From: an uncultured Rhodospirillaceae bacterium
GTDB lineage: Bacteria > Pseudomonadota > Alphaproteobacteria > Rhodospirillales > Magnetospirillaceae
Assembly (NCBI GenBank): GCA_937887565.1
Contig: CALABS010000030.1
Coordinates: 1 to 6,170, forward strand
Length of the DNA stretch: 6,170 bases
Direction: 5' to 3'
The notes below the pieces were generated by a model, which saw nothing but the letters and a program-made list of their open reading frames with translations, was not told where the DNA came from and did not search any database. Numbering within the stretch: position 1 is the first letter of the stretch; every line of letters starts with the position of its first letter. Both the position numbers and the translations under genes were made by a program. Below are positions 1-5,333 of this stretch, one piece after another.

Positions 1-2147
1 TGGACGCGACCGGGTGCCAACTGCGCACCCGCACCTTCGTGGCGATCACCTACACACCGTCCCGGCCGGCCACCCGCACGGTGGCGTCCTGGTTCACCCG
101 CAACCCGCCCGAGCGCGCCAGGCCGGACGTGATGCGCGACCACGTCGAGCCCTTCCGGCAACTGGTGCTCCAGTTCGCGTCCCTGCTCGGCCGCGCGGTG
201 GGCTGGGCGCGCATGCTGGACGACGACGGCGTGCAGACCCTGCTGCACAACTGCGTCTCGCCCCTCTACCAGCGCCACGTCACCGCCCCCGACATCCCCG
301 GCTTCCCGATCAAGGCCAACCTCGTGGACGTCGGCTTCAAGCCCGGCTCCTTCCCGGCCTGGAGCAATGGCGGGGCCGAGTGGCCGGTCCGCATGATCGG
401 CATCGGCGGCTACCCCAAGGTCAGCCACCCCGGCCTGCTCAACGTGCTGGACAAACTGCCGTTCGAGTTCCGCTGGTCGGTGCGCTTCGAGGCGATGGAC
501 CACGTGCAGGCGCGCGGCGTCTTCGCCGCCCTGTGGCGCAAGCACGACGACACCTCCTACGACTGGCGCTCCGTGCTGCTGCGTGCCGTCGGTGGTTACG
601 CCGCCCTGCGCCACGACCCGGTTGGCGTCATGGAGGCGCTGGAGGCCGAAGCCGCCCGGCTGGAGGCCGAGCAGGCCGGCACCAGTTCGGGCTGGATGAC
701 CCCCACCGCCGTGCTGTGGGGCCGGTCCGTCGAGGAGGTGGAGGAACGCCGCGACGAGCTGGTCAAGGCGTTGCGCACGCTGGGCTTCACCGTCATCGAG
801 GAGACCTGGGGCGCCGAGCGCGCGTGGTACGGCACGCTGCCCGGCCATGTCCGCCCGAATCCCCGCAAGGTGCCGCTGACCCAGGTCCAGCTCGCCGACT
901 TCCTCATCCTGTCGTCGGCCTGGGGCGGGCCGGAGCGCAACCCGCACCTCAAGTGCGATCCGCTGATGCAGGTGGAAGCCGAGGGCGGCACGCCTCTGAT
1001 GCTCGACATCCACCAGGGGCAGGATGGGGCGGCGCTGGTGATCGGCCCACCGCGCACCGGCAAGTCCACCGTGCTGGCCTTCATGGGCCACCAGTTCCTT
1101 GCCCGCGCGCCCAGTGCCCGCGTGGTGTGGATCGATGTGGACGCCACGGAGAGCACGTCGCTGGTGGCGACCTGGACAGCCGGCGGCGAGTTCCTGTCCA
1201 TGGGTTCCGGCGACGGCGCGCTCAACGACCTCGCCTTGCAGCCGCTGGCCGACGTCGACACCCCCAACGGCTTCGCCTGGAGCCACGGCTTCGTCATGGA
1301 CCTGCTGCGCCTCCAGGGCGTACTGGTGCCGGGCAACCTGTCGGCCGCCGAGGCCGGCGACGCGGTGGACGCGGCGCTGCACCTGCTGGCTGTCTCGCCG
1401 CCGCCCGAGCGCACGCTGTCGCACCTCGCCCATCTGGTGCAGGACAACATCATCCGCATCGCGCTGGAGCCCTACTGCCGCGGCGGTCCCTATGGCGATC
1501 TCGTCGATGCGGCGGAGGACCGCTTCCTCGGCTCCGCCTGGACCACGGTGGACATCGGCGCGCTGATCGACCGCGGCCCCGGCGCCGCCCCGGTGATCAA
1601 GGCGCTGTTCCGCCGCTTCTACCGGCTGTTCGAGGACGGCCGGCCGACCCTGTTCCTGGTGGACGAGGCGTTCAAGGCGCTGAAGCACCAGCCGGCCGAT
1701 CTGGACGAGCTGCGCCGGCGCGGGCCGAAGAAGAACGTCGCCCTGGTGCTGGCCACCCACCAGCTCGACGACATCGAGGGCTCGGCCATCGCGGCGATGC
1801 TGAAGACCATCCAGGTCCTGGTGCTGCTGGCCGACCCCAACGCCGCCAAGCGGAGCATCCTGCGCGACTGGGGGCTGAACGCCACCCAGGCCGCTCAGGT
1901 CGCCCGCGCCATGCCGCGCCGCGACCTCTTCTTCAAGACCCCCGAGGGCAGCCGGCTCGGCCAGCTCACCCTCGACCCGGTGGCGCTCGCCGTGTGCGGC
2001 TGCGGCGGGGCGGCCCACAAGCGCCGGGCCTTCGAACTGAGGACCGAGGTCGGGCCGCAACGCTTCGCCGCCGAATGGCTGAGCCGCAACGGCCTGGACG
2101 AGGCCGCCGACACCCTGGAGACGCTTCATGAAGGAGACACCCCATGA
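1..2147 (+). CDS. trbE: TrbE/VirB4-family conjugative transfer ATPase (5' end outside window)
   Basis: This is the VirB4-class ATPase that acts at the cytoplasmic face of the inner membrane and powers pilus biogenesis and substrate transfer. The first whole codon is at base 3 and 714 residues are visible; counts start there. The family hallmark W-Y-G-T-LPGHV lies at about 276-283, followed by a WGGPERNPHL segment that matches the TrbE 'WAGPER' region. Walker A is GPPRTGKS (348-355, bases 1044-1067). Walker B is LFLVDE (550-555, bases 1650-1667). The ATHQLDD motif (584-590) and the C-terminal PVALAVCG are also typical. TrbE proteins run to about 820 residues, so roughly 110 N-terminal residues are probably missing. 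A GTG at base 39 is not the start, because the frame stays open to the window edge and family-like sequence (TFVAITYTP) crosses it. The stop overlaps trbJ in ATGA. An unusual feature is IDVDAT (377-382) where relatives usually have an FDKG/FDFG-like motif. Confidence 0.95.
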   Translation, partial: DATGCQLRTRTFVAITYTPSRPATRTVASWFTRNPPERARPDVMRDHVEPFRQLVLQFASLLGRAVGWARMLDDDGVQTLLHNCVSPLYQRHVTAPDIPGFPIKANLVDVGFKPGSFPAWSNGGAEWPVRMIGIGGYPKVSHPGLLNVLDKLPFEFRWSVRFEAMDHVQARGVFAALWRKHDDTSYDWRSVLLRAVGGYAALRHDPVGVMEALEAEAARLEAEQAGTSSGWMTPTAVLWGRSVEEVEERRDELVKALRTLGFTVIEETWGAERAWYGTLPGHVRPNPRKVPLTQVQLADFLILSSAWGGPERNPHLKCDPLMQVEAEGGTPLMLDIHQGQDGAALVIGPPRTGKSTVLAFMGHQFLARAPSARVVWIDVDATESTSLVATWTAGGEFLSMGSGDGALNDLALQPLADVDTPNGFAWSHGFVMDLLRLQGVLVPGNLSAAEAGDAVDAALHLLAVSPPPERTLSHLAHLVQDNIIRIALEPYCRGGPYGDLVDAAEDRFLGSAWTTVDIGALIDRGPGAAPVIKALFRRFYRLFEDGRPTLFLVDEAFKALKHQPADLDELRRRGPKKNVALVLATHQLDDIEGSAIAAMLKTIQVLVLLADPNAAKRSILRDWGLNATQAAQVARAMPRRDLFFKTPEGSRLGQLTLDPVALAVCGCGGAAHKRRAFELRTEVGPQRFAAEWLSRNGLDEAADTLETLHEGDTP
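2131..2136 (+). promoter_or_regulatory. Ribosome binding site of trbJ
   Basis: A perfect AAGGAG lies inside the last codons of trbE, 7 bases before the ATG at 2144. It fixes the trbJ start and makes coupled translation with trbE likely, since the stop and start codons overlap. This is seen directly in the sequence. Confidence 0.8.
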
Positions 2148-3049
2148 GGACCCGCACCCTGCGCGCCGCCACGGCGGCGCTCGCCCTCACGGTCGGCCTG
2201 ACCGCCGGCCCGCCTCCGGCCCACGCCTTCCTGGGCGGGTTGCTCAACAGCTTCTTCGGCGGTGGTGGCGGAGGCGGCTGCTTCTCCGAGGAGAGCGACG
2301 GGCTGTTCGGCACCGCGCTGTCCGTCGTTGCCGGCTACGTCACCGGCGGAGCCGCCGGAGCCGTCATGGGGGCCGCATCCGGCGTGACGGGGAGCGGCGG
2401 CTCCCAGGCGCCCGGCTGCCCGATCGTGGAGAGCCGGCCGCGCGTCGTCGAGGAGATGGTCCAGCGCCAGGAGGTCGAGATCATTGCCCAGACCGCGCAC
2501 ATGCTCACCCAGATCGACAACATGATCCGCATGCGGCGACTGTCGGATCTCGACACCCGCGTCGCGGTGGCCGTTCGGCTCGGGGACGCCCGCCGCGTGG
2601 CTGGCCTGGTGGACCGGGTGCTGTGGAGCCTGGACGGCGTCGGCCAGCAGTTCGCCGACCTCTACCCCGACGCCCTGCCCGAGGGCATGACCGCCGAGGC
2701 CCTGGCGGAGCATCAGGCCGAGCAGGCGCGCCTCGCCCGTGCGGCCAGCCGGGCCAGCAAGCTGGTCTCGGCCGACGTCATGACCGGGATCGAGGACTAT
2801 CCGGCCCGCGCCCGGGCGCTGATGGCGGCGCTGAAGGCGTGCGACGGCCAGACCTGCGCCATCGACGCCGGCACCCAGGCGACGCTGCTCAACGCCGAGG
2901 TCGCCGGCCAGCTGCTGATGATGCAGGCGGCCCACCACCGGGCTGCCGAAGCCCAGCTCGACTACGAGCAGGCCGCCGTCGAGCGCGCCCGCCAGCACAC
3001 CCGCATCAACTGGCAGGGTCTCGACACCTACGGCGCACCGGGGAGCTGA
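2144..3049 (+). CDS. trbJ: TrbJ/VirB5-like pilus-associated conjugative transfer protein
   Basis: The product is 301 residues. It begins with a Sec signal peptide: an RTRTLR basic end, a hydrophobic core at 8-21, and probable cleavage after A-H-A at 26-28. VirB5/TrbJ proteins are exported to the periplasm and associate with the pilus; that role is taken from the family. The region 101-136 (VEEMVQRQEVEIIAQ, then HMLTQIDNMI) matches the helical start of TrbJ, where relatives read LEQINNQI. The rest is alpha-helical and rich in Ala, Arg and Glu, with an LYPDALPEG turn near 173-181. Between signal peptide and helical domain sits an unusual stretch of about 70 residues: seven glycines (39-45), Cys46, a glycine zipper (64-80) and Cys92. 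Two more cysteines, C233 and C238, lie near the C terminus. Identification rests on position between trbE and trbL, export signal, size and the helical motif. VirB5 proteins diverge fast, so it is less certain than its neighbours. Confidence 0.85.
   Translation: MRTRTLRAATAALALTVGLTAGPPPAHAFLGGLLNSFFGGGGGGGCFSEESDGLFGTALSVVAGYVTGGAAGAVMGAASGVTGSGGSQAPGCPIVESRPRVVEEMVQRQEVEIIAQTAHMLTQIDNMIRMRRLSDLDTRVAVAVRLGDARRVAGLVDRVLWSLDGVGQQFADLYPDALPEGMTAEALAEHQAEQARLARAASRASKLVSADVMTGIEDYPARARALMAALKACDGQTCAIDAGTQATLLNAEVAGQLLMMQAAHHRAAEAQLDYEQAAVERARQHTRINWQGLDTYGAPGS
2258..2383 (+). other. Polyglycine plus glycine-zipper segment of TrbJ
   Basis: Bases 2258-2278 encode seven consecutive glycines (residues 39-45). 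Bases 2333-2383 encode glycines at 64, 68, 72, 76 and 80, an exact four-residue period within a hydrophobic small-residue stretch (GYVTGGAAGAVMGAASG). This GxxxG pattern is the glycine-zipper signature of membrane-inserting or oligomerising helices. The periodicity is seen directly; membrane insertion or oligomerisation is inferred. Confidence 0.75.
3040..3045 (+). promoter_or_regulatory. Ribosome binding site of the trbK-position gene
   Basis: GGGGAG lies across the last two codons of trbJ, 6 bases before the ATG at 3052. It decides the start of the small gene, because the same frame stays open upstream to base 2128 only as a shadow of trbJ. Confidence 0.65.
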
Positions 3050-3051
3050 AC

Positions 3052-3246
3052 ATGGGCATCCGGCACATTGTCCTCGCCCTCGGCGCCATGCTGTTTGTCA
3101 GCATCGTTGGCGCCATCGCTCTGGTGCTGTACGTCCGCTCCGATGATGGCGCGTCCGCCCTGGAGCGGCTGGAACGCAGCAACCCGGCCTGGGAGGGCAT
3201 CGGCCGGTATGAGCGGCCGGTACCGGCCCACCCCGTGCGGGAGTGA
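3052..3246 (+). CDS. trbK: Small single-pass inner-membrane protein at the trbK (entry exclusion) position
   Basis: The product is 64 residues. One hydrophobic helix (about 6-28, from IVLALGAM to ALVLYV) follows a short N terminus. After it comes a charged segment (RSDDGASALERLERS) and a proline-rich end. With arginine right after the helix and little charge before it, either topology is possible. TrbK sits between trbJ and trbL in trb operons; in RP4 it is a small lipoprotein that blocks redundant mating into cells already carrying the plasmid. Here there is no cysteine at all, so this protein cannot be a lipoprotein. It would resemble the lipobox-less TrbK variants of alphaproteobacterial plasmids. 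The gene is 2 bases after trbJ and 6 before trbL, without the ATGA overlaps used elsewhere in the operon. The symbol rests on position, size and membrane character, not on a recognised motif; another small assembly protein remains possible. Confidence 0.6.
   Translation: MGIRHIVLALGAMLFVSIVGAIALVLYVRSDDGASALERLERSNPAWEGIGRYERPVPAHPVRE
3215..3228 (+). repeat. 14-bp perfect palindrome near the end of trbK
   Basis: GGCCGGTACCGGCC is its own reverse complement and lies 24 bases before the trbL start. A second copy of the half-site CGGCCGGTA lies just upstream at 3201-3209. In DNA this GC-rich a 14-bp palindrome is close to chance expectation, so no function is assigned. Confidence 0.5.
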
Positions 3247-3252
3247 CCGGCC

Positions 3253-4566
3253 ATGGACGTCAGCGCCCTCTCGGTCGTCCTGCACCAGCTCACCGCCGCC
3301 GTGGTCACCGGCCTCGGCCTGCTCGGGCCCGACGTGCAGGCGGCGCTGCGCCTGCTGATGATGCTGTCCTACACGCTGGCGCTGCTGCTCTGGCTGTTCG
3401 AGGGCAAGGCGGCGGTGCACGGCCCCTTCCTGCGCATGCTGCTGAAGTTCGCCGCCATCGGCGCGTTGGTCGAGTGGTTTCCCGCCGGCTCCGCCGCGCT
3501 GATGCAGGCCGCCGCCCAGCAGGGACTCAACCTCGGCCCTGGCGGCGGCTTCGCCCTCGACGACCCCGGCTACATCGCCCACCTCGGCATCCAGGCGGTG
3601 ATCCCGCTGATGCAGCGCGTCAAGGAGATGCTGGGGCCGGTCGATTTCTTCCTGAACTTCGTCGAGATCGTCATCTTCCTGCTGGCCGCCCTGGTGGTGA
3701 TCGTCAGCTTCTGCATCCTGGCCATCCAGGTGTTCCTCGCCTTCCTGGAATACCGGCTGCTGTCGCTGGCCGCCTACCTCGCCATCCCCTTCGCCGTGCT
3801 GGGACCGACCAGCTTCGTGGCCGAGCGCGCCATCGGCTACATCGCCGCCACCGCGCTCAAGCTGCTGGTGCTCGGCTGCGTCATCGCCATGTGCAGCGCC
3901 ACGCTGCTGGCGCTGACCTTCCAGGGCACGCCGACGCTGGCCCAGGCCTTCGGGGTGGCGGTGCTCGCCGCCGCCATCTTCGTGCTGGCGATCAAGGCGC
4001 CGCGCGCCGCCGCCGGCCTGGTCAACGGCGGTCCGGTGATGGACGGCATGACGGCGCTGGCCGCCCTGTGGACCGCCGGCTGGCTCGGCATGCGCACCAT
4101 GGCCGGGGCGGCGGCCGCGACCACCGGGGCGCCCGGCAGCCTCGCCGTCGGTGCGTCGGCGCTGTGGAGCGGCCTGCGTCATGTGACGACTGGTGCAACC
4201 GCGTCCGTCGGCAGCACTGGCGGGACCGGGGGCGGCGCTGGTGGCGGGACCGGCGGTGATTCCGCCGGGCGCCGTTACCCGGCCGGCCGCTTTGGTGGCT
4301 CCCGGGCCTCGGCTCCGCGCGGCAGCGGCTGGGACAAACCGATGACCGACGCCCAGCGCGGCGAACTCGACCGCCTCGCCGCCGGCCGCGCCGTCGATGC
4401 CACTCTCACCCGTGGGCAGGCCAGCCGGCTCATCGAACGCTGGGGCGGCGAAGAGTCGTGGTTGCGCCGCACCGCCTCCAACGCCACCGAACGGCCGCAG
4501 GACCCGCCGGGCAAGACGCCCGGAACGGATCGCCGCGCCGACGACAAGGAGATCGACCCGTCATGA
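3253..4566 (+). CDS. trbL: TrbL/VirB6-family polytopic inner-membrane channel protein
   Basis: The product is 437 residues and belongs to the TrbL/VirB6 family, which forms the inner-membrane part of the transfer channel. Likely membrane segments are about 31-49, 59-76, 133-160, 169-188, 194-222 and 232-248. The most diagnostic stretch is LGPTSFVAERAIGYI with ALKLLVLG (183-208), close to the TrbL consensus. IKAPRAAAGLVNGGPV (247-262) marks the usual exit from the last helix. Residues 264-315 are Ala/Gly-rich and weakly hydrophobic. After them come a Gly/Thr linker (320-335), a basic Gly/Arg segment (339-359) and a polar tail with a DUF3072-like module (361-397). The ATG at 3253 has GGGAG at 3239-3243, 9 bases upstream, and the hydrophobic region starts soon after it. 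The stop overlaps the trbF start in ATGA, so trbL and trbF are probably translationally coupled. Confidence 0.93.
   Translation: MDVSALSVVLHQLTAAVVTGLGLLGPDVQAALRLLMMLSYTLALLLWLFEGKAAVHGPFLRMLLKFAAIGALVEWFPAGSAALMQAAAQQGLNLGPGGGFALDDPGYIAHLGIQAVIPLMQRVKEMLGPVDFFLNFVEIVIFLLAALVVIVSFCILAIQVFLAFLEYRLLSLAAYLAIPFAVLGPTSFVAERAIGYIAATALKLLVLGCVIAMCSATLLALTFQGTPTLAQAFGVAVLAAAIFVLAIKAPRAAAGLVNGGPVMDGMTALAALWTAGWLGMRTMAGAAAATTGAPGSLAVGASALWSGLRHVTTGATASVGSTGGTGGGAGGGTGGDSAGRRYPAGRFGGSRASAPRGSGWDKPMTDAQRGELDRLAAGRAVDATLTRGQASRLIERWGGEESWLRRTASNATERPQDPPGKTPGTDRRADDKEIDPS
4218..4253 (+). repeat. In-frame 24-bp-period repeat encoding the Gly/Thr linker of TrbL
   Basis: The 12-mer TGGCGGGACCGG occurs at 4218-4229 and again at 4242-4253, exactly 24 bases (8 codons) apart. 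It encodes repeated TGGTGGG-like units. The spacing preserves the frame, so copy number could change the linker length without breaking the gene. Confidence 0.7.
4333..4443 (+). other. DUF3072-like helical module in the TrbL cytoplasmic tail
   Basis: Residues 361-397 begin DKPMTDAQRGELDRLAA and end TLTRGQASRLIERW. The pattern PMTxxQxxxLxxL, a short spacer, then LTxxxASxLIxxx is the one I know from DUF3072-type modules and similar short segments at the ends of DNA-metabolism proteins. The pattern is visible; family membership is recalled from memory and was not searched. Lying after a flexible linker, it looks like an independent small domain. Confidence 0.5.
4546..4551 (+). promoter_or_regulatory. 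Ribosome binding site of trbF
   Basis: AAGGAG lies within the last codons of trbL, 11 bases before the ATG at 4563, a slightly long spacing. It supports 4563 as the start rather than upstream in-frame codons from 4458, whose translation (HRLQRHRTAAG) is a shadow of trbL. Confidence 0.7.
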
Positions 4567-5333
4567 AGGAGCGCGTCGTCAACGTCTACGACCCGCCGCC
4601 GGCGGCCGTGCCCGACAGTGCGAAGTACCTCGCCGCCATGACCTACCGCGCCAGCCGCGAGGCCAAGGCGCTGCGGCTGAAGCGCTGGACCTTCGCCCTG
4701 GCCGTGCTCGGCCTGTCCTGGGGCTCGCTGATGACCTGGGACAACCTGCGCATCGCCGGCAAGCTGGTGGAGATCGCCCGGTACAAGCCGGTCTACCGCG
4801 TCGAGCAGGCGATGGACGGCCACCAGCGCCTCGTGCTGCTCGACAACACCATCACCGTGACCAAGGGCGTCCGGATCAACGCCGTCCAGTGGTTCGTCCG
4901 CTGGCAGCGGCAGATCGGCACCGACCCGGTGATGCTGGCCAGGGACCGCGCCGCCGCCCGCGCCCGGCTGACCGGCGGCGCCGAGCGCAAGTGGGACGCC
5001 CTGCTGGCGGCCGACCTCGCCCCGGCCGAGGGCTGGACCCGCGACGTCGCCGACGTCCGCGTCCAGGAGCGCGAGGCCGACCCGAAGACCGGCGCTACCG
5101 CCTTCTACGTGGTGTGGACGGAGACGGTGTACCGGGACTTCAAGCCGCGCGCGAAGGCGATGATGAGCGCCGCCGTGGTCACCGTCGACGGCCCCTCGCG
5201 GGATGGCGCGCTCGACGGCGTGTCGATCTCCGGCTTCTCCGAGCCCAGCGGCACGCCGCTGAAGGCCGAGACGAAGGAGCCGGCCAAAGCCCACCCCATT
5301 TCCCCGTCCGAAACGATGGAGCCCCAGCCATGA
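4563..5333 (+). CDS. trbF: TrbF/VirB8-family bitopic inner-membrane assembly protein
   Basis: The product is 256 residues. VirB8/TrbF proteins nucleate the secretion channel: a short cytoplasmic end, one membrane helix and a periplasmic NTF2-like domain. Here the cytoplasmic end (1-41) is basic and has a DPPP motif. The helix spans about 42-59 (WTFALAVLGLSWGSLMTW). The periplasmic domain runs about 60-227. INAVQWFVRWQRQIGTDPVM (105-124) corresponds to the conserved second helix region, and FYVVWTETVYRD (181-192) is a core beta-strand. The NPxG motif that usually follows the last strands is not found; RDGALDGVSISGFS (213-226) lies in its place. A Pro/Lys/Glu-rich tail of about 30 residues ends the protein. 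It overlaps trbL at the start and trbG at the stop, both as ATGA. The start at 4563 is preferred because of the ribosome binding site at 4546 and the overlap pattern. Confidence 0.9.
   Translation: MKERVVNVYDPPPAAVPDSAKYLAAMTYRASREAKALRLKRWTFALAVLGLSWGSLMTWDNLRIAGKLVEIARYKPVYRVEQAMDGHQRLVLLDNTITVTKGVRINAVQWFVRWQRQIGTDPVMLARDRAAARARLTGGAERKWDALLAADLAPAEGWTRDVADVRVQEREADPKTGATAFYVVWTETVYRDFKPRAKAMMSAAVVTVDGPSRDGALDGVSISGFSEPSGTPLKAETKEPAKAHPISPSETMEPQP

Noticed and set aside
39..41. GTG as a possible start of trbE
   Set aside because: The frame stays open to the window edge and TrbE-like sequence continues across this codon. The gene begins before the window.
14..2131. A 705-codon open frame on the + strand overlapping all of trbE
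   Set aside because: Its product is dominated by Arg, Pro, Gly and Ala with no family motif, whereas the frame one step over carries Walker A, Walker B and the TrbE signatures. It is a GC-bias shadow.
3201..3228. Repeated CGGCCGGTA and 14-bp palindrome as an operator for trbL
   Set aside because: It lies inside a coding gene with no promoter-like elements nearby, and palindromes of this length are expected about once in a window this GC-rich.
3028..4182. A 384-codon open frame on the - strand opposite trbK and trbL
   Set aside because: The product is a low-complexity mix of Gln, His, Asp, Arg and Gly with no motif or credible start. The + strand carries recognisable trbL.
3243..4259. A 338-codon + strand frame overlapping trbL
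   Set aside because: It is Arg/Ala/Gly-rich with no hydrophobic pattern or motif, and it is out of frame with the clear TrbL membrane protein.
4458..4562. Upstream extension of trbF to an earlier in-frame start
   Set aside because: The extra 35 residues are Arg-rich shadow of trbL. The ribosome binding site at 4546 and the ATGA overlap favour the start at 4563.
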